Source: Malachius bipustulatus (taxonomy: Eukaryota > Arthropoda > Insecta > Coleoptera > Melyridae). Taken from it: DNA of 64,000 nucleotides. A program made the translations under genes and the position numbers. Below are positions 47,387 through 58,332 of the stretch, piece after piece; the first letter of the stretch is position 1, and every line of letters starts with the position of its first letter. The notes under the pieces were generated by a model, which was not told the DNA's origin, did no database searches, and saw nothing but the letters and a program-made list of their open reading frames with translations. The stretch lies in NCBI GenBank assembly GCA_910589415.1, contig OU342634.1, forward strand, positions 1-64,000. Reading direction: 5' to 3'.

Positions 47387-47937
47387 ATATTTTTATTTCA
47401 GTCGTTACATCAACGCCAATTCTTATTAATTAAATACCTTAATAATTATAAGTAGGTACCTATGCCTAAATCATCATTATAATAGGTAATTAGAGAATGT
47501 AGGTATGTTTAGGTATTAGCATATTAATTAAGTACCTAAATAATTATAAGTAGGTAATAAGTAGGTACCTACACAATAGAACTGCACACCTGCACCATTA
47601 ATTATGCAGAGGCACGTACACTGCTTTGTTATGGGGATACAATAGAGGAGTCAAGTTAATCCTTCGCATACGACAAGCTTCGACACGTCTGGAAAACGAC
47701 CACCAACGTCGGAAACCGTTATTATGTTAATCCATAGGTCCGTCGTACCCACCAGCATCTAAAACCGGTATTATGTTATTAGTCACTACGAAGATCTACC
47801 TGCATACCTATCCACACACCTACCCAACCATGCAGTCTACCTGCACCGAAAACCGGTTTTTATATGACTCACCACGGAGACGACAAGCTCCGACACGTCT
47901 TAAATTGAATTATATGAAAAGTTGGGGCATAGGTCCA
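47176..47937. other. AT-rich spacer with isolated repeat modules
   Basis: ATT microsatellite at 47340-47395, TAGGTACCTA words, then further copies of the CACACCTG and CGACACGTCT modules at 47575-47905. No gene is seen. Confidence 0.5.
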
Positions 47938-48205
47938 CTACTTGATGAACCAATCAGAATAAAGATAATTGAGGGGTGAGGGTAGAATATAGGGTGTATG
48001 ATGTAGGGGAGGGGGTAACTACACAACTTGATGAACCCATCAGAATAAAGATAATTGAGGGGTGGGGGTAGAATATCGGGTGTATGATGTAGGGGAGGGG
48101 GTAACTACACAACTTTATGCACCAATCAGAATAAACACAATCGAGGAGTGGGGATGGAATATCGGGTGTATGATGTAAGGGATATGTACCTAGTAGGGGG
48201 AGGGG
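47938..48205. repeat. 86-bp tandem repeat, three copies
   Basis: The units start near 47944, 48030 and 48116 and contain CAATCAGAATAAAGATAATT followed by GAGGGGTGGGGGTAGAATAT. A further single copy lies at 49803-49890, so the repeat brackets the gene at 48346-49347. Confidence 0.85.
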
Positions 48206-48345
48206 GTAACGCCTGAATATAAGTACCCCGCTATGCAGCGTTATTACCATATAGTCTTCTGACTGAGTGCGTAAAGTTAATTCCTTCCGGCTGAAGACAG
48301 TGTTGTTATACAAGTTGGTGTACCCTTACAAGACGCTGAATCATC

Positions 48346-49347
48346 ATGTACCGTACAAATCTGCTAATTGACAACAAAACAAAGGTAAGTGTAAATTATA
48401 CATAAAGAAATTATACGGCTGAGTTTCAAGGAATATTCGTAGATATAAATACTTATTATTATGGTGTTACGTGTTAAAATCAATATTCACTGACCCATTA
48501 ACTATAATACCGTTTTATACATTTAAACAATTCATAATGAGTAACATTAAAATATACATCTATCTTTCAGGCAACTAAACGAGCCGGTGAGATCTACGGT
48601 GAAGGTGTGAAAGCCCCAAAATATGTCAAACCATCCGCAAGTTCGCCCGAAGCCATACCGGAGTCGCAGCGAGCAAGAAATATGCAGGAAATCGACGCTA
48701 AGTGTCTCCTATATGCAAGCACAATCCCCTTAAATGATAGCGCGTGCAAGTTGATAACTTTGGGTCTTAATCCATGCAAGAATTTTTGCACGGTGGTTAA
48801 ATTACACAGCGCGGAGTCACCAAATGCCGGCGTAGTGATGGACACCGATGGATTCTACGCATTGATGCAGATGCTACCAGAACTAATCACCGAGTGCGAA
48901 ATCGACGCCTTAGAGAACCGCTGCAGTTATAATCTAGAACAATACGTTATAAATCCCAGGCAAGGCACCAACATACAGCTGATACCCAGGTTTCAAGCAA
49001 AGTACGGGTATAATATATGCCTAGGGATTGCAACTCTTAAAAGACTGAAGGCTCTCGAAAACTACATCCAAGATGTGATCAATAGTTTGGAAAAGGACGA
49101 CAGACGTATCAATACAGATGCTTGTTTAAGAACAATGGCTGAAGAGGCAGCAATAACAGCCATAGAGATAGGTGAAGCAGGGAGTCTGAATGCAGAAAGC
49201 CTACCAAGAATATGCAGCAAGCTGGGGCCTAGATTTATGGATCTAACAGAAATTGCAGCCAAGTTTCCCAATGTGTTGCTACCACTAGTGCGCGGTGCTG
49301 TCGATCGCATTCATGAATCATATCGGATCGAATATTCGCAAATGTAA
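48346..49347 (+). CDS. Two-exon gene, 271 aa, function unknown
   Basis: Exon 1 (48346-48384, 13 codons) ends at a GTAAGT donor. Exon 2 (48571-49347) starts after a TCTTTCAG acceptor and is open to its stop in the same phase, giving 271 aa. The 186-bp intron is much more AT-rich than the exons. A TATA-like AATATAAG lies at 48216-48223 and AATAAA at 49400-49405, so this looks like a complete, intact transcription unit. I do not recognise the family. The protein is soluble, mixed alpha/beta in appearance, with several Cys (LGLNPCKNFCTVVKL) and no signal peptide or membrane segment. The stretch FCTVVKL...GVVMDTDGFYALMQMLPEL loosely recalls PC4-like ssDNA-binding folds; this is weak. It lies between matching repeat blocks and 1.6 kb from Maverick-type integrase debris, so it may be a gene of that element. 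Confidence 0.75.
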
Positions 49348-49571
49348 AATGTATTATGAGATTTATACATAGCCTCATTTTTTATTGTAATAATCTTTGA
49401 ATAAATATCTGAGCATAAAAGTCATTTTATTATTTAATATTACACCTAAATTCATGCCATCATAAACCTAGTCAAAAAATAATAATAATTGAATGATAAT
49501 AATAATATTAACATGTTTCAAAAAAAACTATGCACATAGATTAATTATTTATAATAAATGATACTAAAAAA

Positions 49572-49775
49572 GTGGTGGGGGTAACTAGTAGTGTGAAAAA
49601 AAAAATCCAAGAAAATATTGAGGTAATACAAACGTATTATTCACCGATTTTATTTGACCAGACTACGGGAGCATTGGCCCCACCACCTGTGAACACATTC
49701 TTATCTGGTAAGATAAGATTAGAGATTCCCAAACAGGTCAGGCCATATGACATCATAGCCGAACAGACAGGTTAG
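49572..49775 (+). CDS. Short ORF, possibly a gene fragment
   Basis: A 67-codon frame opening at a GTG, with protein-like composition (FDQTTGALAPPPVNTFLSGK) rather than simple repeat. There is no ATG and no clear splice acceptor. It may be a remnant of a neighbouring gene of the same element; chance is possible. Confidence 0.25.
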   Translation: MVGVTSSVKKKIQENIEVIQTYYSPILFDQTTGALAPPPVNTFLSGKIRLEIPKQVRPYDIIAEQTG

Positions 49776-49802
49776 ACCACCACCATATCCTATCGGCTCT
49801 CC

Positions 49803-50470
49803 GAGGTCCACTACATGATGCGCCAATCAGCATAAACATAATCGAGGGGTGGGGGTAGAATATCGGCTGTATGAGGTAGGGGAGGGGAGGGGAGGGGCAG
49901 CGGGGGCCGCATTCCACGACAAGTATCGACGCGTCTGAAAGCCGGCCATCAACGGTGAAAACTGGTCTTAATGTATGAAAAAACCGCCTACCAATGGGAA
50001 ACGCACCTACGGCAAGTCGAAGAATGAAAACATGGTTGTACGATTCTAAACCGTCATATAAAAATCAATAAATTATAATATAAAATGTGAAACAGAAAAT
50101 AGATACATACTCCCCTACAGAACATGGCAGGAAGTGTGATAAAACACGTTGTTTAAAAGACCCTACACATGTACCTAACGGTATACGCATCCAAGATAAC
50201 CGTCTTGTAGTGTAAGACTGACAGCGGGACATACAGCGGGGCAAGTCCAAACATGACAGGTCTATTACACCCGCCATAATAATTAACGACCCCCGACTGA
50301 AGGCCCAGACGGTATCGGCGGACACCCTGTATATCGTTCACCCGGTACTTTGTCTGACATACAATAGAGCTGCACACCTGCATCCGGTGTTCGGCGGTCC
50401 TTTATCTGGAATACAATAGGGTTAATTAAGCAGAAGCACGTATCGACATGCCTCGACTTGTCGGTAGCCG
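49803..50470. repeat. Right-hand copies of the flanking repeat modules
   Basis: One copy of the 86-bp unit (49803-49890), a GGGGAGGGGA run, then CGACGCGTCTGAAA (about 49928) and, further on, GAGCTGCACACCTG with TTAAGCAGAAGCACGTATCG (50365-50450). A stretch of 50060-50330 between them has no recognised content. These match modules left of the spliced gene. Confidence 0.6.
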
Positions 50471-50929
50471 CACACCTGCATCCTATTGCATGGCTGCTCA
50501 GCTCGGACCAAGTCAAATCAGCTTGTTTTCAAGTCTCGGATATCGCGGGTCAACGTTTGGTCATCTCCCATAACAGCTGACCATTGCCTCGCAGTTAGGC
50601 TCTGACCAAATCTCAGCGAGTCTGACTGTAGCGGCGCGGATCGGACTGGTCAAACGTCTGATCGTCTCTTATCGGATCCGGCTGACGGTGCGGACCTGAT
50701 CAAGGTATCAGGGCTTTGTTCTGCCACATATACTTATCGATTTTGGTTGACTATCACATCTCGGATCTGACGGGGTATCTATGGCTCTATGGCTTGGTCA
50801 TGTACGTAGGACTAGGGTAGGTAGCGGAAACGTGGTAGCTGAAACTCGATGAATGGCATGGACTGGTAGATGAAACATAAGTGTAGATAAAATGGTAGTT
50901 ATGAAATTCTGTAAGATAACAATAATTAA
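50471..50929. other. Non-coding stretch with short recurring words
   Basis: GC-richer than its neighbours, with repeated CTGACC, CGGATC and TCTCGGAT words. No gene is seen. Confidence 0.35.
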
Positions 50930-51177
50930 GCCTGTATGATTAGGTGGAAGTTGGCCAAAAATGACAACACGGCACTCGATAAGTAACAAACAAGGCGACA
51001 TTGTACGGATCAGCAGATCTAAGATGTTTATGGAGAAGGGCTACACACCTCGATGGCGGTGCCTGATACCTACCTCGTAGAGCGCGTCTTGAAGCGTCGG
51101 GGGCGTCGTGTGTATGTAAAGTGGCTTGGTATGAGCGAGATGAGCTGGATTGATACTGCCGACGTGTCGGTTTAAGG
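50930..51177 (+). pseudogene. C-terminal remnant of a Maverick/Polinton-type integrase
   Basis: Two short frames overlap. The first (to about 51052) encodes GDIVRISRSKMFMEKGYTPRW. The second (51023-51177, ending in TAA) encodes DTYLVERVLKRRGRRVYVKW followed by SWIDTADV. The first matches the conserved segment after the integrase core in insect Polinton-type (F54H12.3-like) proteins and the second their C-terminal chromodomain-like end. The piece between them is deleted and the frame is shifted, and nothing of the catalytic core is visible upstream. It is transcriptionally convergent with the DNA polymerase pseudogene at 51541-54670. Confidence 0.65.
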
Positions 51178-51540
51178 AACCCGAGCTTTTAGACTTTATA
51201 ACTACTATATCTTTTACAACTATAATGTAGGAATTTGATTTAATAAATAAAATGCAAATTACGTGTTTTACTATTTTATTGACACCATTAAAGATATTCC
51301 ACACATAGTGACATTGGCTAGTAAGCCTCTATCGATAAATATACAGTGTATATCAGATTACCTAACTTTTTGAAAGCTTATATATAATACAAATAAAACA
51401 AAAATGACTACATTAATAAATATTACAAGTAAATGGATCTAATATAAATAAAATCTATTACTAAATTATTCTACGTTTAAAATCTAACACTATACATAGC
51501 TAAAATATATTTACATAAGTTACTAGAATCTTATAAATAA
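51178..51540. other. AT-rich convergent intergenic DNA
   Basis: Lies between the 3' ends of the integrase remnant and the polymerase pseudogene. AATAAA-like words occur at 51240-51250 for the plus strand. Nothing else is seen. Confidence 0.4.
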
Positions 51541-54500
51541 TTAGTCCGCGCGGTAACCGTATGGTAGGGTGTCGAAGGCGTTAACTCTTTTCCGCTTTGT
51601 ATAGCATAGGCGGTATACTTTTTGTTCCGGCCGGGTTACGACTTCGCAGGTATTTACCCGACTTATAGCCTTGGAATTATAAACATGCTTTTCATCAGCG
51701 CCCTCGCAAACCATCTCCTTGAGGGTATTAAAATTAACAATTTTGGCATTCTCAAAGTTCAAGGTGATACCTTTAACCTTGCAAATGTACACAAAATCGT
51801 TAATCTTAGATGAGAATACTTTTAACGCGTATTTTTTCGGACCACCACTAACAAATTCAGATATATAGCTACCATCGCCGTAACCTAATATCTCATCTGT
51901 TAGCTGCCCCAAAAAATCACCCGTCTCAGGCATCCAGTCCCCGGGGGCGCCCTTGAAAATCACGCTGTCTGTGTCAAAATATAGGACCCTGTCGCCCAGT
52001 TTATGAAGATATTTGTATAACTCCAAGCGCGCTAAGCAGGTAGTCACTGCAGCTATAACAACGTTCACCGTTCTTAACGGAGTATATAGCTGTCGTCCAA
52101 CTTATCCCAACAGGCTAACAAGACATCATCATCGATAATTACAAGATTATTAACATTTATTGACGGCTCCGATAGTAACTGAAAGAGCTCTGCAGAATCC
52201 CTTATCACAGATGTCTGCATGAGGTTTTCTCTTTGCCCGAATTTTCCCCAAAAAGAATTGAGCTGTAGTTTGGCTATGTACCGCATCCCGGGGTTGACCT
52301 GTATGTTGTTCTCATCTAAAACAATACCTTCAACCTCGCGATACTGCTTCAAATACAGCTCTTTGCTTTCGGGGGTGTTGCACCACTCGGGCCAGCCGCT
52401 ACATTCTTGTTTCAGTTTTAGAAACTTGTCAATGTACCCCGCAAATAAGCCACCCTCTTTGGTTTCCTTGTTGTACGTCTCGCTGGCATACTTCAAAATT
52501 TCGTAATATTCCAACACCTCGTATCCCAACGAGACAGCCATTTTTAATTCGGCCGCAACAAAGGTACCATTTAATTGCCGTTCATCAGCGTTATGACTAC
52601 ATGCACCTTGATTGCACATCTCTGCGCATGTGCGACATAACGGAAATGTCAGCTTACCATTACATCTGTATGGCAGAACCGGCAGATATAAGTCTTGAGG
52701 CGGTAAAACGGAGCATTTAATTAGCCCTACGAGCGTGTCAAGATTCTCCGCTTTACATGACTCATTACCTATAATTACCGTGGGATGGCCTACGGGGTAC
52801 GTACCGTATTTATTGCAATACGGGTAGAGACTGCAGACGTCGAAATAATATTTTTTCTCGTTGGCCGCACATTCATAATGAAGTTTCACTGCATTAGTCC
52901 GGCCCCCGAAAAATGCGTCGCGTGGATTTAAAGGTGTGTGATTGTAATTAAAATTGTTCTGCAGCTCTACCCTCATGTCTTCGTTGTCTTTCAACAGCTT
53001 CTGAAAATCGCACTCCCAGATAGTTTCAACATTATATCCGAGCGCTAGAAGCTTATTTTCTTTCCATACGGTTTTTTCACGGCGTATAAAGGCCAAGTTG
53101 TTAATATCGGAGCGGTCATTATCTACAAATTTTGACGACGTTTGTTTGGGATGACACCGTTCACAGCCATGGTAGTAACAACCATAAAATTCGTAAGCGG
53201 TGTTTGTTTCGGCGCAAAACCCGTCTACAAGCAGGTTTGATGGTAGCCTGACTTCACGACCATTCCCGGCATGTTTAATCGGGTGAGGTGATGAAGCTTC
53301 TTTCAGATGTAGCCATTTCAAGGCTACAAGAGACTGACCGTCGAGCATTCTGTAACCGTTCGGCGGCAGAAGACCGATACTATCGTTTTTCAGAAAGTTT
53401 CTTCTGAATACGAGGTTACAGGCTCCGGCTATGGTAACGCTTTCTTGAAACGGATCAACACCGTTTGCCTCTAGAAAGAATTTCCTAAATTTGAGACAGG
53501 CTATTCTCAATATATTTACATCTTCAGTACAATACGACACGATTTCTTTACTCATGTCAAACTGTACATTTCTCGACACCTCTTCATTATACCAGCGATA
53601 AAATTTGGCCTTTCGTCAGTTTTCATTTTATCGGGCATATAATAGGAGGAGTCGGGTAAAGCGCCGTAATAATTAGCGTTCTCGAGGGTATTAAATAGAT
53701 GAGGGAAGTAGCCTTTACCACCTTCAAAATTAAATGTGCAGGCAGTTTTGCTAATGGTAAAGGCATGTAGTTTAAGCTATCTATGATTTTCACATTGTGG
53801 GTGACTATGGATGTGAATTTACTGCCTGTTCTTATAAATTTAGGATCCCACCTCTGAGCATCTTTTAGAAACTCACGTGCCAGAAAGCAGCCGTCGTATC
53901 CCTTCATATTATGTGCTAGGACTGTGATGCTGAGGCCTGTTAGCATTAACTGAGCTAAATACTCTGTAAATGCTTTTACAGGTTGGTCCCTAAACACGTG
54001 TGATCTTACACCACAGCTAGCACAGGGTACCGTTATATGATCAGGCATGTCCACACACCTAGAGCATACCTGCTGCGCGACGCAGAGATTTGGTTCGTGT
54101 AAAAATGTCTCAACACCCACCTGCTTGTTCTGTGTACATTCCAAGTCGAAAAATACAAGAACAAATTTTGATTTCAACTGCTCAGCTTTTGTTTTAGACA
54201 GCTTATTGGGCTGCATATAACAGAAGTGCCTGATGGGCTTCTCAGCCGTGCATAATGAACAATACTTTGTACCACAGGTGTGTTTCTTGTTTCCGACTAC
54301 AGTGTTGAGACAATTATTACATCTGCGATATGTTTTGCAGATACTGGCTTTATGAGCTTCAAAACATTGGGGGCCTCTAAATGTTCTATGACATACAGGG
54401 CAATCGATTTTAGCCTCGAGAACACTGCAGGGTTTGGGGGAATGACAGCAAGGACATTTATATGGGCACTTAGGGTGGTCGGTTTTTGACTGATACCTTT

Positions 54501-54670
54501 TTCGGCAGGGTTCGCAAAAATAGGTTGAGCTGAAGCAAGCTGTCAGACTTAGTATTAAATTCACATGGTTTCCTTCCATTAACAAATTAATAATTATGTG
54601 TGATTCTTGATCCCGCTTTAGTCCGTCAAAGAAAACATCCTTGCCGTCGCGTCTGTTATAAATTATTAGG
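51541..54670 (-). pseudogene. Protein-primed type B DNA polymerase, broken
   Basis: Three long frames (54670-53623, 53579-52074, 52068-51541) form one DNA_pol_B_2-type polymerase. In order: Cys/His-rich zinc-finger-like region (CEPCRKRY, CPCC, CPVCHRTF), exonuclease Exo I FFDLE near 54147, Exo II AHNMKGYD, Exo III YCTEDV near 53535, polymerase motif A DVCSLYP near 52840, motif B NSFWGKFG near 52250, and motif C DTDS near 51970. This is the layout of Maverick/Polinton and related virus-like elements. At least three frameshifts (near 53735, 53605 and 52070) separate the frames, with no nonsense codons inside them, so decay is moderate. The 5' end is cut at 54671 by element C; the missing N-terminus should lie beyond the window. 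Confidence 0.88.
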
Positions 54671-56141
54671 TGTAACACTTGTAAAATTATAATAAGAACT
54701 GAAAAAAAAAGGAAGCATTATTTATGTGTTTAATTCTGTGATTTATTTTATTTATGTTTGGTTAATTGATATTAGAGTCAAGCTTAGGGTTTAGGACCAT
54801 CCTGTATATCACCTCCTGGATAGTATAGCAATTGTTGTATTTTCTTTCTGTCTTGCTTTTCATTCATTTTCTCTCTTGTTGGACAGTCCATGCTCACCTC
54901 CGTATTCAGATTTCTCTTTATCAGTGTTATCTGCAAGAGATAATTGGAATTAATAATTATTATAATTTGATATATTCATTTTTGGAGATTTTTCAATTCT
55001 CAGTAATTATTAATTAATTACTGCGGGCATAAGAGACCAGAGCAGCTAGTGTTGGCCTTGTGTAACAATTTGTTCAATTGTACCTTCGGGGATTTAGTAG
55101 GCCCACACGAGAATTGGTTCATCGGTTATCCTTGGTTGTTTTAAGGATAGTTTAAGGGAACCATTCCTGTACAGGGATAGAAAAGCTGTTGTTTGTGTCT
55201 TCTTACACCACCTAAAGTGCCTAAACAAAACTCCCTAGGGACTAGGGGTAAGTTCGATTGAGCAAAGTCTCCATTACAGACCACTGTCTAATATTCTAAT
55301 TTGTTCTTGTAGAGTTTTGTTTTTCCTTTTCGTTGAATTTTGGGGAGCTGTCTTACCTCATCTCGAGCTTCGGTGATACTACTCGGGACCGAACACCTGG
55401 TACCTGTCCAACCTCCTGGTATCGACCTCGTCTTCACAGAAGGGGCTACTCCTTGTCGGCAGATAGTTGGTCCGGGCCACATCAACTGCGCCCCAGGCCA
55501 CCGCTTCCCTAGAAGTCTTGTTCGTAAGCGGTCCAGTCGTTCAAGGTAGGAACGTTCCAATTATTTAACCACCGTCAATTCTGCCACTAAAAGTGCGACG
55601 TTAAAAACTATCCAGTCATACACGGACTACAGTCATTGGGGCCATACTAGCCTCGGGAAGAATTCCGACGTCAGTGATGAACTTGATTTTCCTAATGTTT
55701 GTTATTATTTATTAATTTATAAGTACTTACCGGTTATTCTATCATTTCAATTAGGCTGATATACCTAGGTAGGTAGATACCTACTCAATGTTGTAAACCA
55801 TCGAGGTAGCGCTGCTCCGGAGGTATTAATGAACAACCGAATTTTATAGTATATAATAGTTGTTATCATCGCGTTCATAGAGAATAAATTATCAAAATAA
55901 TGATAGGTAAATAAGGGAGAAATTTTAGATCCTATAACCAAAGATAATAAAAGCTCTTGTTTTCTTTTCTCTTCCTTGTTTTGTTTTTTTTTTTTGTTTA
56001 GCAGGACAGACGATATCGTGGCCTGCCGTAATCGGGGCTTTACCCTATATTACTTAAGAGACTCTGAGCTCTAATTATTTTCTTTATTTGTGTACTTAAT
56101 TGTATGGTTTTAAGTGACTTAGGTGAAAACCAAACGTTACA
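54671..56141 (+). repeat. 5' LTR of element C
   Basis: 1471 bp, TGTAACAC...CGTTACA. Contains a small frame (54832-55017) repeated in the 3' LTR, without recognised features. The end is fixed by the primer-binding site two bases further on. Confidence 0.93.
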
Positions 56142-56143
56142 TC

Positions 56144-56156
56144 TGGCGCCCAACGT
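56144..56156 (+). promoter_or_regulatory. Primer-binding site of element C
   Basis: TGGCGCCCAACGT, two bases after the LTR; the TGGCGCC start is typical of gypsy-type elements primed by a host tRNA. The site differs from that of element A. Confidence 0.85.
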
Positions 56157-56166
56157 AATAATTATT

Positions 56167-57558
56167 ATTAAAAACCCGAAGTATACTCAAAAGTCACAAC
56201 AAACCGTAGGTAGGTAGGTCTTAATGAGTATAAAGCAAATCAATAGCCTGTCGTATTGGAGTCGGGTTTTAACCCATCGTCCTGACAGTTGTCAAGTCTG
56301 GAGCGCCCGAAAACCCAAATAAAGAGTTTCTCGACTCAGGCAGCAACACACATCCAACCAGACTATCAAAAGCACGGACGGCCGTTTCGGTCTCATTAGA
56401 CCTCGTCAGCGTACTATATTGGAGAGTCCGGAAGGATATGAATCGCTGCATGAATCGAAAACCCTATATGGAATCTCATTCAGCCGGTTACCAGTGACCT
56501 CGAGACAGAGCGACATCTATCAAGAGAAACAACAGGCTCCCAGCCAAAGAAAACTCCAGTGTGTATTATGGGTTGCAGACACTCCAGGGGCTACGAGACT
56601 GACATCAGAAATGCATATTAAAAAGCCGAAGTATACTCAAAAGTCACAACAAACCGTAGGTAGGTAGGTCTTAATGAGTATAAAGCAAAACAATAGCCTG
56701 TCGTATTGGAGTCGGGTTTTAACCCATCGTCCTGACAGTTGTCAAGTCTGGAGCGCCCGAAAACCCAAATAAAGAGTTTCTCGACTCAGGCAGCAACACA
56801 CATTGTTTCTCTTGATAGATGTCGCTCTGTCTCTAGGTCACTGGTAACCGGCTGAATGAGATTCCATATAGGGTTTTCGATTCATGCAGCGATTCATATC
56901 CTTCCGGACTCTCCAATATAGTACGCTGACGAGGTCTAATAAGACCGAAACGGCCGTCCGTGCTTTTGGTAGTCTGGTTGGATGTGTGTTGCTGCCTGAG
57001 TCGAGAAACTCTTTATTTGGGTTTTCGGGCGCTCCAGACTTGACAACTGTCAGGACGATGGGTTAAAACCCGACTCCAATACGACAGGCTATTGATTTGC
57101 TTTATACTCATTAAGACCTACCTACCTACGGTTTGTTGTGACTTTTGAGTATACTTCGGCTTTTTAATATGCATTTCTGATGTCAGTCTCGTAGCCCCTG
57201 GAGTGTCTGCAACCCATAATACACACTGGAGTTTTCTTTGGCTGGGAGCCTGTTGTTTCTCTTGATAGATGTCGCTCTGTCTCGAGGTCACTGGTAACCG
57301 ACTGAATGAGATTACATATCCTTCCGGACTCTCCAATATAGTACGCTGACGAGGTCTAATGAGACCGAAACGGCCGTCCGTGCTTTTGGTAGTCTGGTTG
57401 GATGTGTGTTGCTGCCTGAGTCGAGAAACTCTTTATTTGGGTTTTCGGGCGCTCCAGACTTGACAACTGTCAGGACGATGGGTTAAAACCCGACTCCAAT
57501 ACGACAGGCTATTGATTTGCTTTATACTCATTAAGACCTACCTACCTACGGTTTGTTG
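56167..57558. mobile_element. Complex foldback inserted in the element C leader
   Basis: One unit occurs forward in full (56178-56620), forward in part (56625-56803), then inverted twice (56804-57170 and 57171-57558), so the whole folds on itself. TAATAATTATT stands on both sides (56156-56166 and 57559-57569) and may be an 11-bp target duplication. The primer-binding site just upstream is intact. Mirrored 60-82 codon frames inside are by-products of the symmetry. Confidence 0.75.
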
Positions 57559-57569
57559 TAATAATTATT

Positions 57570-58332
57570 GCCCGTTTTTTTTCAAGTTTACTTTTTTTCT
57601 CAAAAAGTCGGTGGACTGGATAGTACCTACCTACTTGATATTTTTTTTTTTGGTTGACGATAAACTTATATTTCATCTGCTTTGTGATTACTTATATTTT
57701 GTTTGGTGTCTGTATATAATAATTGTTTGATTTTTTTACATAGGTGTGTCTAGGTTACTAGTGATAGGTACCTCATTTTTTTTTCTCTTTTTCTTCACCT
57801 CTTCTAAGGAAGGGTGGGGGTATACATGATTTTTTTTTTAGATTTTGCAAATATATTAAATCCTAGAATCAAGGTAAAATTTATTGTAGTTTATGGGGAA
57901 GTGATAATAATAGTCCTGATAATTTAGTTTTTTTTCCCCATGGTTTTATCTGAAGAATTTGTGCTTGAATTGATAATGATTTAAATGCGAGTAATTAGGT
58001 TTAAATAAAGTTTGTTGTAAATATATCTTTATTTTGATTGGAATTTTGTGGGTAATTGTACATAGTGATAATAATATTATTTGAAATTATATTTAATTAA
58101 TGAATAATTTAAATCCAGCGATAAATTAGAAAGGTATTTAGAATAAAGATTAATTCTAACTGGGGGAATAAATGGCACTCCGATAAATAGATAAACTACC
58201 AATCCCTGTCATAAATATTTACTATAATTCAATAACTAGCAATTATTTATATATTTACATTATATTATACAAATTATTAACACGTTTAGTGTTGAGTTTT
58301 CTCGTTGGGATTTTATAACGTAACTTTTCGCT
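57570..58332. other. Leader of element C before gag
   Basis: AT-rich untranslated sequence with homopolymer T runs. No gene is seen; a short frame at 57512-57730 crosses the foldback boundary. Confidence 0.5.

Noticed and set aside
48607..48609. Start of the 271-aa gene at 48607
   Set aside because: The codon is GTG; the frame continues upstream to a splice acceptor at 48570 and joins an ATG exon in phase.
54671..54678. Start codon of the polymerase frame at 54678
   Set aside because: The first three codons come from the LTR of element C, so the real start is elsewhere.
56269..56451. Repeated 60-82 codon frames at 56.2-57.3 kb
   Set aside because: Mirror copies produced by the foldback; stops and starts follow the repeat structure.
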